From positions 10,916,719 through 10,980,718 of the forward strand of contig OX392541.1 in the NCBI GenBank assembly GCA_947623455.1: a DNA stretch of 64,000 bases. The letters run 5' to 3'. This stretch comes from Mimachlamys varia. Lineage: Eukaryota; Mollusca; Bivalvia; Pectinida; Pectinidae. The notes below the pieces were generated by a model that did no database searches, was not told the origin of the DNA, and saw only the letters and a list, made by a program, of their open reading frames with translations. Made by a program: the position numbers and the translations under genes. Shown here in pieces: positions 23,377-36,422 of this stretch (the stretch's first letter is position 1; each line of letters opens with the position of its first letter).

Positions 23377-23781
23377 CAGGTGTTCCGGACGAGTAAGCAT
23401 ATTGTTTCATCAACGACACCTGCCATGTAAATCTTGGTCACATCCAAGTAAGCATCAATCCTCAAAATGAGAACCGAGTCATCTTGTCAATTGAAATGTG
23501 TGAATCTAAATGCTTCCATCAAGTCTCATACAAACATGGAATATCAAATTCTTCATGCTTTAGATGTACCAGTTGGTATATTGGCCTCCAATACATTTAC
23601 ATACCATATTGGCCATAATTAGTGCCCCCCCCCCCCCCCGCAGGCGTATTGGAATGATGTTAGCGCCCCTTATGACACAACTCAATGATTCTATATTACA
23701 GTACAGCAAACTTCACTGGGCATGTTTACAAGGGAAAAAACAACAGTTATTGAGGAAAAAGATGCTTGAATATTTTAATAC

Positions 23782-25022
23782 TTTGACCCCTGTGACCTTG
23801 ACGGAAGGTCAAGGTCATTCATTTGAACAATCTTGGAAGCCCTTCATCCCAACATACAACATGCAAAATTTCAGTACCCTAGGCCCTTCCATTATTGAAA
23901 ACAAATTACTTGAAGATTGTATGCACATTTGACCCCTGTGACCATGAAAGTGAGTCAAGGTCGTTAATTTGAACAACTTTGTAGCCTTTCATCCTTGCAT
24001 GCTTCAGTCCAAATATCGATGTTCTTGGTCTTTTGGTTATTAAAAAGAAAAGTGTTGAACAACATTTCAACACCTTTGACTCCTGTGACCTTGAAAATAG
24101 GTCAAAGTAATTTGAACAAACTTTGTAGCCCTTAATCGACCTTGAAAATAGGTCAAAGTAATTTGAACAAACTTTGTAGCCCTTAATCGCAGCCTACTAC
24201 TGACCTGATATCGGTAACCTGAGCCTTTCTGTTATTGATAACAAGTTGCTTGGAGATTTTAATACGTTTGACCCCTGTGACCTTCAAGGCATGTCAACAT
24301 CATTTATTTAAACATACTTGGTAGCCCTTCATCCTAGCATGCTACAAACCAAATATCAGTACCCTGGGCCTTTTGGTTATTGAGAAGAAGTTGGTTGAAA
24401 ATTTTATGCACATTTGACCCTTGTAACGTTTGAACAAACTTTGTAGCTTTTCATCACAGCATGCTATTTGCCCATTTTCGGTTCCCTTGGCCTTTTTAGC
24501 CTAACAATTCTTGTGATCGCTATTTCTGTAGAAGCACTTGATGGATCTTTCTCAAACTTCATATACATGTTCCCCTTGGTCCGTAGTTGTGCATTGTCCA
24601 GTTTTTTAGCTGATCCGAAAAATAACATGGCCGACAGACGGCCTTCATGGATTTTGACAGTAATAGTTTGTGCTCGTTATATCATTAGAAGTACTGGGTG
24701 GACCTTTCTCAAATTTCGTATGCAGGTTCCCCTGGGTCCCTTGTTGTGCATTGTCCCTTTTTTAGCTGATCCGAAAACAACCTGTCAGACAGGCGGCCAT
24801 CTTGGATTTTGACAGTAGTTATAGCACGGACTTAGATAGCAATATAATTCCGTGGTTATAGATAGAGATTTTTCAGAGATATGTCAGTTACAGATGAACC
24901 CGGACTATTTGGTTATTGCGATGAAGTTGCTTAAAATAAAAAGTTGATGCCAGACGGAAGATGGACAAGCGCTACAACCCGCTTATAAGCTTACTTGGCC
25001 CTTCGGGCGAGGTGAGCTAAAA
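23782..25022. repeat. Degenerate 150-bp repeats, U3
   Basis: Same as U1, including its 60-bp internal duplication of gtcaaagtaatttgaacaaa sequence at 24,085-24,190. Confidence 0.75.
24825..24854. mobile_element. 30-bp short inverted-repeat insertion, U3
   Basis: Same element with GTTATAG on both sides. Confidence 0.65.
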
Positions 25023-25179
25023 AAGTGAAACAAATCTTTTAATTGATAACTTAATTATGGATGTTTGAGGTGGTTTAAGTGGCAACTTGTTCGAATTATG
25101 AAAGTGCTGTAAAGATCATTTTTACTCTTTTAAATCAGATACATATTTGAATGCAGCATCTGTCTGAGCTATTTTGGTC

Positions 25180-25444
25180 CACAGGGACCTGAGAATTTGT
25201 GACAGTTAGTTTTGAACCGAAACTAGGATGTTTAGAGTAATTTTACACTTTTCGGGGGTTTAGTTCAATCACAGTTGCTTGAGTTTCCGTCAGTATATAT
25301 ATAAAAAATGTTTATATATGGAGCCGCGGCCCATTACATTACTGTAAAGGGAGGCTCATTTCACACATATATATTTATCATTTACTGACAGAAATTCAAG
25401 CAACTGTGGTTCAATTTTCGATAAAAATGCCCCTCGTCAATGGT
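25180..25444. mobile_element. hAT-like MITE M1, first copy, U3 (right end lost)
   Basis: Same right-end deletion as U1. Confidence 0.75.
25270..25408. mobile_element. Nested 139-bp MITE, U3
   Basis: Identical to the U1 copy. Confidence 0.85.
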
Positions 25445-25657
25445 AATTAATCATTGATACAAACACGTGTTCCTGTATATAGCCGTCCATCAAACGATTG
25501 ATAATATATTGTTTCAAATATCTGAAATATTCAATAAAAGGCCTCCCTCCTCTCGCAGACTGCTGATAAGCCCCTCCAATGTTATAAATGGAGTTATTTA
25601 ATAGTCGGCTGATGTAGTAAATCAGTCTGTTTGTGCCCCCTCTCCGGTTATAGTAAG

Positions 25658-25907
25658 CACAGGGACCTGAGAATTTGTTACAGTTAGTTTTTGACCTAAA
25701 GTAAGGTATTTAGAGTAATTTTACACATGTGGGGGGTTAAGATCAATTTTCGATAAAAATGCCCCCTCAGTGGTCATAAAAGCTATTATGACCACTGAGG
25801 GGGCATTTTTATCGAAAATTGATCTAAACTCCCCACATGTGTAAAATTACTCTAAATACCCTATTTTAGGTCCAAAACTAGTTGTAACAAATTCTCGGGT
25901 CCCTGTG
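25658..25907. mobile_element. hAT-like MITE M1, second copy, U3
   Basis: Same as the U1 copy. Confidence 0.85.
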
Positions 25908-26935
25908 ATAGTAAGAGATATATAGGGCCATACAACATCAAAGACTGACCACGACTTTGTAAACAAAAGATGACCCATCACTTCACTACACCACAGGACA
26001 GTGCGTGTGACTATAAATTTTGTTTGTGTTGTAAACATTACCAGACGCTTATCCAGAACTTTTTTCAAGTTGGTGTCACCATTTCAGGTTTCTACTTTGC
26101 CACAAATGCTATCTGAAGCATATATGTTATTTTGCAATTAGAGGATCTTACACAAGTGTCGATGTAATATGGAATTTATTAAACGAGTTCAGTTATTTAA
26201 TATGTCACGAGCTTTTAGGCAACATATTAAATTTTTCGGCGAGTTAAAAAAAATCCGTCTTTCATTGACACGAGTGTAAGATTCTATTTATCACATGACT
26301 TATATTTATGAGAAAATACACCAAAACTCTCAAATTCATTCTGTGTATAAGAAAGGCAACTTTCGACTTTGACGGTAAGATTTTCAGTACTGAGACAATC
26401 ATATGACGTCATTTGTTTATGGCGTCACAATAGTGATATTACACGTGTGTAGTACCATTTTCATGACATGGCCGTATCACATGACTGAACGGGTCAGTTA
26501 TGTGATAATAGACATTTATATGGTTAGAGGATTTGTTGTAGCTTTTTTGGACCTAAACCAATGTTTTCAGAGTAAAGTTTACAATTTGGAGGATGAAGAT
26601 CATTTTTCGATAATATAAACCCAAAAGCGTAAAATTTCCACTTAAAACTTTAGTTTGCGTCCAAAAACATCTATAAGAACTATTTAGGGCCTTGTGGTAT
26701 ATACTGAGTTTTGCATTTATTTTCGATATTCTCTTTCTTAAACTAATTTTTTATCTTGTAAATTTCAATTTCATTTTGGCAATTAATCTTTTTCATTTTT
26801 TCAAGGAGAACTACTATCCTTGTGTGTTTTCAAATGAATTCGTGCTATTGAATAATCTTAATCTATGTTCCTAGTTGTAAAAGTGTAAAACAGCCAATCT
26901 TAAAGTGATATATAGTTACGTACTGATACTATTAG

Positions 26936-26964
26936 CACGGACTTAGATAGCATCTAAGTCCGTG
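26936..26964. mobile_element. 29-bp palindromic insertion, U3
   Basis: Unchanged copy with CTATTAG on both sides. Confidence 0.78.
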
Positions 26965-27892
26965 CTATTAGATAGTCAATGTACTTTTCAAAATATTTCT
27001 TACTTGTAGGCCTATTGGCTGACTTTGGTTTCTGTTGGGTATTTGAAAGCTAATTTCGTTTGTCAAATTCTCAAAGAATCTCGAAGTCGGATTTTCTAGA
27101 TCGACACGCTACAAATCACAGGCGTTAGAATATGGTTGAGGACTCACAACACAACTAAATGAGCCAATGACGGCGTGTTTCATACGTTTGTAGTCCCTAC
27201 TGAAAATGTGTTCCGGCTAAGTACAGTGATTCTGAGTAATTTAAATAGGTAATTGTTGACCTTTTCTGCATTGAATGAAATCTGTAGCTATTTAACTTTA
27301 CAAAAATATATACTTTTGGTAGATTTTGATATGTGATGGCGGATTGATATGGGGTCAAAAGTCAGAGGGTGTTGCCGTCCCATTTCACTGGTTTGACATG
27401 TAAATAAACCCTTTATTACATTTTTGCCTGTGAAATATAGAAAATTATCAAACTGATAAAACTTATATTTTCACTGCACTGATGAGCAGTGAAAATATAA
27501 GATTTTGCCGTGAAAATATAAGATTTTGCCGTGAAAATATAAGGTTTTTTCAGTGTAACGTGAAAAAGTGACCCTGCATCAAAAAAATACCCAGGGTCAT
27601 TGTTCTACGTGGCAAAAGTTACCCGGGGCCGTTATTTCACAGTAGAAATCTTACATGGCCATCTGTAGAAAAATGACCCCACTCGATATTTCTGTTATTC
27701 GTCCCGTGAAAAGTGACCCACCGTAGATTTCAACGGTAGGTAGTTTTCAAACCGGGTCATTTTTTCATGATACACTGGAACTTTTGTATGAGTTATTTCC
27801 CCTTGATCGAATCGAACTTGGCAATGTAAGCTCGGCATTGGTGTCGTCTGCTAGAACCTGTCTAAATATTGGGGAAAGATGATGTTGAAGAA

Positions 27893-28048
27893 ATGACAAC
27901 AGCAGTAGATATTGATGAGATACTGCTTCAGGATTTAATAAGTAATGAATTGAAAGATGAGAATGGTTCAACTTTTCCGATCAACTTCTGTGTACCCGAT
28001 CGCACGATCGGTTGTGATTTCACCGGATTAGACCATGTCCAGGCCTAG
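27893..28048 (+). CDS. Conserved 51-codon open frame, U3
   Basis: Same frame with Glu21 changed to Lys (gaattgaaagat). Confidence 0.25.
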   Translation: MTTAVDIDEILLQDLISNELKDENGSTFPINFCVPDRTIGCDFTGLDHVQA

Positions 28049-28142
28049 CTACTTTCCAGTAGGCAAGTAAAGAAAACAAAATAATAAAAGTATTTTAAGG
28101 CCTCTTTGGAAATGATGTGCATGTCATTTTGGCGTATTGAGT

Positions 28143-28186
28143 GTATGGCAGATTTTTTTTAATATTTATAAAAAAATCTGCCATAC
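28143..28186. repeat. Long hairpin with deleted loop, U3
   Basis: The inner cactcgtgctacgcactcgtg palindrome is gone and only the outer arms remain. Confidence 0.7.
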
Positions 28187-28554
28187 TCGTGAAATATATT
28201 GGATATTAAACGGCAAACCATTGAATATCCTCTATATACAAAATACAAACAGAGTCTAAAGTTTTAAAATATTTTTCAAACCTGATGTGGCTGTTTAATT
28301 TTTTTGTTTTTGTGTTACATTTTCAGTTCCATCCAATAATGTAACATTATTAAACATTCTACTCTTGTCTGTGATATTATATTCTCTATATATTACTTTT
28401 TTAATACAGTATAGTTTGAATTTATTTTTTGTATGACCAATCTTAAACAATTTTGTGTAAATCACGAGAACAGAAATATTTCTTTATAAGTATTTGCTGG
28501 AAATACATAGTTTACGAAATGAAGTAAAAATCATGTAATTTGGGAGTTAATGTT

Positions 28555-28588
28555 GGGGCGGGGGGGGGGGGGGGGCGGGGGGGGGGGG
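28555..28588 (+). repeat. G-run beside minisatellite, U3
   Basis: Longest G tract in the window, 34 bases with two C interruptions. Confidence 0.85.
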
Positions 28589-28604
28589 TCTTTTATATTT
28601 CACA

Positions 28605-29124
28605 CATTGGAAACTGTGGAGAAATAAGTCTACTGTTATTTTACATGGTGGAAACTGCTGGAAAATAACTATGTTGTAAAAACTGCCAAGTATGATTTTT
28701 TTATGTTAGAAACTGATGAGAAGAAAGTCTACTGTTTATTTACATGGTAGAAACTGCTGAAAAGAAAAATCCCTTTCACATTCCACAGAAAAACTTGCTG
28801 GGAGCCACAAGGGAATTATTATAGTTCTGCCATTATATAGCATGGTAAAAACTGCTGAGTCTACTGTTATATTATTTGGTATAAACTGTGGTTTTATATG
28901 GTAAAAACTCTGAGAGAATAAGTCTACTGTGGTTCTATATGGTAAAAATTCTGAGGGAATAAGTCTGCTGCTGTTTTATCTGGTAAAAACTGCTGAGAAA
29001 TAAGTCTACTGTATTATATGGTGAAAACTGCTGAGAAATAAGTCTACTGTATTATATGGTAAAAACTGCTGAGAAATAAGTCTACTGTATTATATGGTAA
29101 AAACTGCTGAGAAATAAGTCTGTT
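28605..29124. repeat. 38-bp minisatellite array D (short)
   Basis: The degenerate part is present, but only about four regular copies remain. Matches array E at a shift of 10,514. Confidence 0.93.
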
Positions 29125-29924
29125 ATTTCCTAGGTGTAAACTGCCGAGAAATAAAAAGCATTATCAGAAAACACTTCGGTGAATAATTTCAATGTTTTGA
29201 AAAGCATTATCAAGCTAATGATCATGTATAGTTAGATATATCATTATATTGTTGTGTCGGACTATCCAATAGCTAGTTCTAAATCATCATGTGTTAGTTC
29301 CAAACTGTACTAGTGGTTATCGACAAATGATTTGGTGTAAACAGCATTTTGTCTATAATTATAGAGATATGTATGTATGTCACATAATGTATATATGTAT
29401 TATATGCCAACCATCTATATTTCTTTACTTAAAGTGAGACGAAAAAATACCTACTCTGACTTTCCCTTGGTTGACCCCAAGCTGATCAGCCAAAGGGATT
29501 TTTGGCAACATTTTTTCGTATATATATTCATAACTTTGTTTTTATGTTTTATGTATATTCCATGTATGTGATGTTGCATTTTTTTCGTGTCTTGATAAAG
29601 TGGCAGACAATTTATTTGTCTGTATTGTAGCTTTTACTTCAACGATCATATATGTATGTATAGGTTTTATATGTATTTTATATCTTTATGTATGTTTGTG
29701 TTCTGGTCGTGTTCTAGCTATACAAATCTCTGTATGCTGCCAAACAAGATGATTGTACATTTATACAGAGTACATAGCTGATAGTAAAGGACTATATATG
29801 GTATTATTGATCCAATCAACCAGATAATCTATATACATCTATTTACTTCTGGTACCAGTGATAGTGTATTAGAAAGCCTTGATTTTATGTTATTTCTGAA
29901 AAACATAATTCAATAGTGATTATT

Positions 29925-31556
29925 TTAAGATTTTTGCGCTGAAAGCATTCCACTAACTTTACGATTGTGCTAATTATAGTTTCTGTATTAAACTTTCAAT
30001 AGAAAGTATTGTGAGTGTGCCAATTCATCGTTGTGCTTAAATCTATTTTTAGTTCGCTTAATTTTGCGCTAACATTTTTGTGCACCAAAATAAGTATATT
30101 TGCAGTACTACTTTTTTGTCTTAGCATGTAAACATAAAAAATCATCTTGCTTTGAAGAACATATTTTTTTCTCTGTGAGAAAAGATTGATTTTCACTCTG
30201 TATTTATATTATTGTATTTTGACCTTATTAGTGTATGTGGGCTTACAAAAAAACAAAAGGGGGGCTTCAAAAAATCATATACAAGAAAACATTTCAAATG
30301 TGAAATCTGGGTGGATGGGGGAGGGGGGAGTCTTTAGTTAAAACACTGAAGATTGTATCAGCAGATCAGTGAAGTAAGGAATTTTTTTAAAGGTTTTAGT
30401 TAGCGCACACATCCTGTTTCCCTGAAAAGTGTGGGGGGGGGCACTTATAAGGTCAAATATGGTATTGTTACATTTCCAAGTTCGTATTATCACATCCCCG
30501 ATATCCGGGGGTTACTCTCACCTTCGCTCTCTACACCCCTGGAATATGTCATGGCAAAACTGCAGGCTCACCTTGTTGATGAGGCAAGAAAGAAAACTAA
30601 TTTGACCCCTTTTGATGTACATCAAGGAATCTGGCAGTTACATAACGGTAAAAATTGACAAGCTTTGAAGTCAGTTGTGGCTACTCCGAATCTTCAAAAG
30701 ACAGGTATCAGCCTAGCCATTGGTCAGGTTTTCTTCTCCCTAAAACCAGTCAAACTGCTATCTTCGTACCTTCAATTTTGCCATGACAGTTTCCAGGGAT
30801 GTAGAGAGCGTAGGTGAGAAAAACCCCAGGATATCGAAGATGGTATTGTCATGAAATGATCAGTAGCCTAAGTCTCATCAGTATTGTAGCCTAGTACAAC
30901 ACAATCATTGTTCTTACAGTTCAAGTTTATGCATCTGTATATACATATAAGTTATGGAATTTATGTAAATGTTCCAAAATATCAGTAATTGTACTAGAAC
31001 TATGCACATATGTTAACCCTCCCTCACTAGGAAGGAGACTCCCTCATTTTGACAAAAAAATTACCAATATTCCTTGAAACTCTCTCATTCAAGTCTAAAC
31101 TCACACAAACATTTTACATCCTGTGGTCAAATGATCTCTTAGTTACTGAAGGGCGTGTATATTGATCATAACAGGGGTGTCTGAATCAAATTAATGTTGA
31201 CTTATTTTGTTGCATAAAAAATTGAAAGATGATAAATTGGGAAATTTCATACACTTTCTATCTCAGTGGAAATGTTGAATGAGGGAGGCCTCCCTCATTG
31301 GAGGTTTCAGAGGTTGACTGTGAATATCTTTCACGAGATGAGTATGTTTGACCTAGTTTCAATATTCACATATTTAGAATACGCCCACATATATTTGTTG
31401 CCGTTTCTGGTGACTTTTTTTTTTATCTTCCTCCATTTCAAAATGAACCACTGTAGTTTGAAGTTATAATCTTTTAAAACTAAACCATTAAATGGTTTAG
31501 CTGTCTTTTAGTGTGTTATAAGCACAAAAATTATCTATAAAGTTCAATGTTATTCT
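29925..31556. other. Alternative AT-rich segment of U4 without a gene
   Basis: Together with the TTAA element it replaces the 0.44 kb found in U1-U3. It contains the inverted-repeat element at 30,495, a palindrome tgagggaggcctccctca near 31,285, and a G-rich stretch (30,314-30,330). Reading frames here reach at most 75 codons. One needs a GTG start in a G-run and changes frame in U6, so I do not call it. Confidence 0.7.
30495..30842. mobile_element. Inverted-repeat element with about 70-bp arms (U4)
   Basis: The left arm (gatatccgggggttactctcacc ... tgtcatggcaaaactgcagg, shortened here) recurs in reverse at about 30,775-30,842 as ccttcaattttgccatgaca ... aaccccaggatatc. The 200-bp interior is not repetitive elsewhere in the window. 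The long arms and small size suggest a MITE or foldback element. I could not fix a target duplication. Confidence 0.6.
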
Positions 31557-31560
31557 TTAA

Positions 31561-31930
31561 AGGCCCAATATACGGCAAAACTTGAAGCGAAAATCAAGCC
31601 TAATAACTTGTTGTATTTATAGATTTAGTTAAGATATCAGCAATTTTCAAGATGAATTCTTACGCTGTTACCGGTACAGAAGCAGTTGACACTCGGTATT
31701 TGTAAGCATGCGTCCATTTTTAACTGTCTTCTAACCTCGGTTTGTTGTTGAAGTTGTCCCCACCTGAATTATTTTGAATTCTTTGGATTTTTCTGTCAAG
31801 AATTTCTCGTTAGTTACTGCTCAGGTTTACTTCGTTTTAGGCTTATTATTGCATGGTTATCAACGGGATATTTTTTTTCAAAATTTTCCAGAATTACGAA
31901 AAATTTCCGGAAGTTAAGTATATTGGGCCT
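31561..31930. mobile_element. TTAA-type inverted-repeat element, complete (U4)
   Basis: 370 bp beginning aggcccaatatacg and ending aagtatattgggcct, flanked on both sides by TTAA (31557-31560 and 31931-31934). A duplicated TTAA is the target signature of piggyBac and Kolobok transposons. It has no coding capacity, so it would be a non-autonomous member. Assignment between the two superfamilies is open. Confidence 0.75.
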
Positions 31931-33369
31931 TTAATATGTGTATAGTCAACTGTACACATAGTATTTGGTACTGTACTGTCACTTTACTGGTTTACAATTG
32001 ACTTGTAAGCTTCCAGTTGTCAAAAACAGACACTTTTAGTGCTTTTACTCGCCAAAAATTCCTCTGTGTCTTAAATCTAGACAGTTGAACTTAGATATTA
32101 ATGCTATTAGCTAAAACATCTTGGTAATTACTGAACGTAAATGATTCAGTTGTACAAGTCAATTACCATTTACCATTTAGTCATACACAGATTTTAAATG
32201 AAAAAATATTATATTTAGTAATTTATCATCTTGTATATATGGTAGTGTATCTTATTTCACTATGTACACCTGTAGCAATATGTATATGGCATTAGATATC
32301 CCAGGTATGTAATGATTTATAGGTCACCTTGACCCTTTTTTCGGAATGATCTGATATTATATAGCCTCTAAGTCACTAGTCACTTAACACTTTTTCACAA
32401 TCGCTTGGAGCACGCAACTTTTTATCATCCATTTCTCTTTCATTATCTCATTCACCCCTGAAGACACATGTGGACTCTTCCAATTCAAAAGTTCGATTAG
32501 TTCATTTTGAAATTTCAGGGGTGAACACAGTAGAAGCACAACAAATAACGGAGATTTTAAATGAGTTTTTCATTGTGTTATTTTTCATTTATCTTAAAAT
32601 CATGTAAAATGGGTGTTGTCAACAATGTTATTTTGATGAATTATATCATAGTAAGGGAGTTAACTCTCACAAATTTCACGTGTATTACGGCTAGGTAGCA
32701 CCACAATATAGATCATTTCCCTGTCCTGTTGGATCATTTCTGTGGTTGCTATGGAAACTGTTTAAAACAAGGACAATTACTATTTACAATAGAGGCCAAA
32801 AATATTTATTGGAGTTTATCATCACAAAAATGTAAAATAAAAATATTTTTGCACATTTGAATATCAAATACAACTGTTTATCTGCATATGGAAAAAAAAA
32901 TTAAGAAATATTAATAAAGCATTAATATTGATTCTTCCTATTTTTACAAGTGAAGATTACTTTATAAAATCATGTTCAATGGCAAAGTTTATTTTTGGGA
33001 TATTATCTGGTTTTATTTCCACCAAAGTTGTGAAATATACCCTCATCAAATTGTTTATTTATATATTAAGTCATTTATAAATACATACATATGTATTTGA
33101 AAATTTTCTTTTAGTATATTTATGAAGAAGCATTGTATTGAATTTGCTAAGAGTTGTATTGAATTTTTTTTTTTTTGTGTGAACATGTGACTGATCATCA
33201 TGATCATGTGACCATTCTAGCAGATTGAATAGGTCATGTGACTTGTACAGTCACCTATATGGTTGTGAGACTCGTCCCTATTTGGATAAGTTGACTTAAA
33301 CAGCGTTGTTATTTATAAATAAATGTGAAATATGAAATCAGACTTTTGTGTATTTTTTTGTGACAGGCC

Positions 33370-33403
33370 CAGGGACGTATATGTGAGCACATATACGTCC
33401 CTG
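33370..33403. mobile_element. 34-bp palindromic insertion, U4
   Basis: Unchanged copy of the U1 insertion. Confidence 0.85.
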
Positions 33404-33669
33404 GACAGGCCTAAGATGAGCTATAACCATTGTGAGTTATATAATCTTGTTCGGCATTCTGATAATCAATTTTGAATGACAGACATTCTTAGGCACGAGA
33501 AGCCTGTAAGACATGCTTATGAAAAATGTGTCATGTGTAAAAAAAAAAAAAAAAACAGAGAATACCAAAGCGTCAACAACCATAATCTGAACTATTAAAC
33601 TAGGGGCAAAAAAGCAAGAAAGGAAAGATTTACATGGAGACTCGAAAAAGCACAAGAAAATAAGACCAG

Positions 33670-33833
33670 GCCCCGGTTTCATCAATGTTCCTTAACTTGA
33701 GGAAATTCCTTAACCTAAAAATCCATAGGAAACTATTACAGAATTTAAGGGGGAAAATCTAAGCTAAGGACCTTTCCTTAATTCTCTAATGCTTTCCTAT
33801 GGAGAAGTTAAGGAATGTTGATGAAACCGGGGC
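33670..33833. mobile_element. 165-bp MITE, U4
   Basis: CAG on both sides. A few substitutions shared with U2. Confidence 0.82.
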
Positions 33834-34251
33834 CAGGTGTTCCGGAAGAGTAAGCATATTGTTTCATCAACGACACCTGCCATGTAAATCTTGGTCACAT
33901 CCAAGTAAGCATCAATCCTCAAAATGAGAACCGAGTCATCATTGTCAATTATTCTACAAAGGAAATGTGTGAATCTAAAAGCTTTGATCAAGTCTCATAC
34001 AAACATGAAATATCAAATTCTTCATGCTTTAGATGTACCAGTTAGTATATTGGCCTCCCAATACATTTACATACCATATTGGCCATAATTAGTGCCCCTC
34101 CCCCGGGGGGAGTATTGGAATGATATAAGCGCCCCTTCTAATCATGACACAACTGAATGATTCTATATTACAGTTCAGTTAACCTCACTCGGCATGTTAA
34201 CAAGGGAAAAACCCAGTTTTTGAGGAAAAATATGCTTGAATATTTTAATAC

Positions 34252-35438
34252 TTTGACCCCTGTGACCTTGACGGAAGGTCAAGGTCATTCATTTGAACAA
34301 TCTTGGAAGCCCTTCATCCCAACATACAACATGCAAAATTTCAGTACCCTAGGCCCTTCCATTATTGAAAACAAATTACTTGAAGATTGTATGCACATTT
34401 GACCCCTGTGACCATGAAAGTGAGTCAAGGTCGTTAATTTGAACAACTTTGTAGCCTTTCATCCTTGCATGCTTCAGTCCAAATATCGATGTTCTTGGTC
34501 TTTTGGTTATTAAAAAGAAAGTGCTTGAACATTTCAACACTTTTGACTCCTGTGACCTTGAAAATAGGTAAAAGTAATTTGAACAAACTTTGTAGCCCTT
34601 AATCGCAGTCTACTACTGACCTGATATCGGTAACCTGAGCGTTTCTGTTATTGATAACAAGTTGCTTGGAGATTTCAATACGTTTGACCCCTGTGACCTT
34701 CAAGGCATGTCAACATCATTTATTCAAACAGACTTGGTAGCCCTTCATCCTAGCATGCTACATACCAAATATCAGTACCCTGGGCCTTTTGGTTATTGAG
34801 AAGAAGTTGGTTGAAAATTTTATGCACATTTGACCCTTGTAACGTTTGAACAAACTTTGTAGCTTTTCATCACAGCATGCTATTTGCCCATTTTCGGTTC
34901 CCTTGGCCTTTAAAGCCTAACAATTCTTGTGATCGCTATTTCTTGAGAAGCACTTGATGGATCTTTCTCAAACGCTATATACATGTTCCCCTCGGTCCGT
35001 AGTTGAGCATTGTCAAGTTTTTGAGCTGATCCGAAAAATAACATGGCCGACAAACGGCCTTCTTGGATTTTGACAGTAATAGTTTGTGATCGTTATTTCA
35101 TTAGAAGTACTGGGTGGACCTTTCTCAAATTTCATATGCAGGTTCCCCTGGGTCCCTAGTTGTGCATTGTCCCTTTTTTAGCTGATCCGAAAACAACCTG
35201 TCAGACAGGCGGCCATCTTGGATTTTGACAGTAGTTATAGCACGGACTTAGATAGCAATATAATTCCGTGGTTATAGATAGAGTTTTTTCAGAGATATGT
35301 CAGTTACAGATGAACCCGGACTATTTGGTTATTGCGATTAAGTTGCTTAAAATAAAAAGTTGATGCCAGACGGAAGATGGACAAGCGATACAACCCGCTT
35401 ATAAGCTTACTTGGCCCTTCGGGCGAGGTGAGCTAAAA
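34252..35438. repeat. Degenerate 150-bp repeats, U4
   Basis: As in U1 but without the 60-bp internal duplication. Confidence 0.75.
35241..35270. mobile_element. 30-bp short inverted-repeat insertion, U4
   Basis: Same element with GTTATAG on both sides. Confidence 0.65.
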
Positions 35439-35594
35439 AAGTGAAACAAATCTGTTAATGATAACTTAATTATGGATGTTTGAGGTGGTTTAAGTGGCAA
35501 CTTGTTCGAATTATGAAAGTGCTGTAAAGATCATTTTTACTCTTTTAAATCAGATACATATCTGAATGTAGCATCTGTCTGAGCTATTTTTGTC

Positions 35595-35933
35595 CACAGG
35601 GACCTGAGAATTTGTGACAGCTAGTTTTGAACCGAAACTAGGATGTTTAGAGTAATTTTACACTTTTCGGGGGTTTAGTTCAATCACAGTTGCTTGAGTT
35701 TCCGTCAGTATATATATAAAAAATGTTTATATATGGAGCCGCGGCCCATTACATTACTGTAAAGGGAGGCTCATTTCACACATGTATATCTATTATTTAC
35801 TGACAGAAATTCAAGCAACTGTGGTTCAATTTTCGATAAAAATGCCCCTCGTCAATGGTCATAAAGACTTTTTATCGAAAATTTAATTAGTTTAGGTTCA
35901 AAACAAGCTGTAAAGAATTTCCATGTCCCTGTG
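35595..35933. mobile_element. hAT-like MITE M1, first copy, U4
   Basis: Complete, with the nested element inside. Target duplication TTTTTGTC on the left and TTTTGGTC on the right. Confidence 0.78.
35685..35823. mobile_element. Nested 139-bp MITE, U4
   Basis: 139 bp with GTTCAAT on both sides. Confidence 0.85.
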
Positions 35934-36165
35934 TTTTGGTCCATATTGTAACCAATTCATTAATCATTGATACAAACACGTGTTCCTGTATAGCCGTCCA
36001 TCAAACCATAGATAAGATATTGTTTCAAATATCTGAAATATTCAATAAAAGGCCTCCCTCCTCTCGCAGACTGCTGATAAGCCCCTCCAATGTTATAAAT
36101 GGAGTTATTTAATAGTCGGTTGATGTAGTAAATCAGTCTGTTTGTGCCCCTCCGGTTATAGTAAG

Positions 36166-36422
36166 CACAGGGACCTGAGAATTTGTTACAGCTAGTTTTG
36201 GACAGAAGTAGGGTATTTAGAGTAATTTTACACAATTGGGGTGGGGGGGGGTTAAGATCAATTTTCGATAAAAATGCCCCCTCAGTGGTCATAAAAGCTA
36301 TTATGACCACTGAGGGGGCATTTTTATCGAAAATTGATCTAAACTCCCCACATGTGTAAAATTACTCTAAATACCCTATTTTAGGTCCAAAACTAGTTGT
36401 AACAAATTCTCGGGTCCCTGTG
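36166..36422. mobile_element. hAT-like MITE M1, second copy, U4
   Basis: Complete, with ATAGTAAG on both sides. Has an extra G-run (gtggggggggg) in the left arm. Confidence 0.85.

Larger units (their letters stand above)
20101..29116. repeat. Tandem array unit U3 (9.0 kb), a mosaic
   Basis: Nearly identical to U1 up to about 26,452, then nearly identical to the end of U4 from about 26,375 on. The switch lies in the stretch both share. U1 reads atgacaaggccgtatgac where U3 and U4 read atgacatggccgtatcac. It ends in a short minisatellite and is the shortest complete unit. No gene is supported. Confidence 0.9.
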
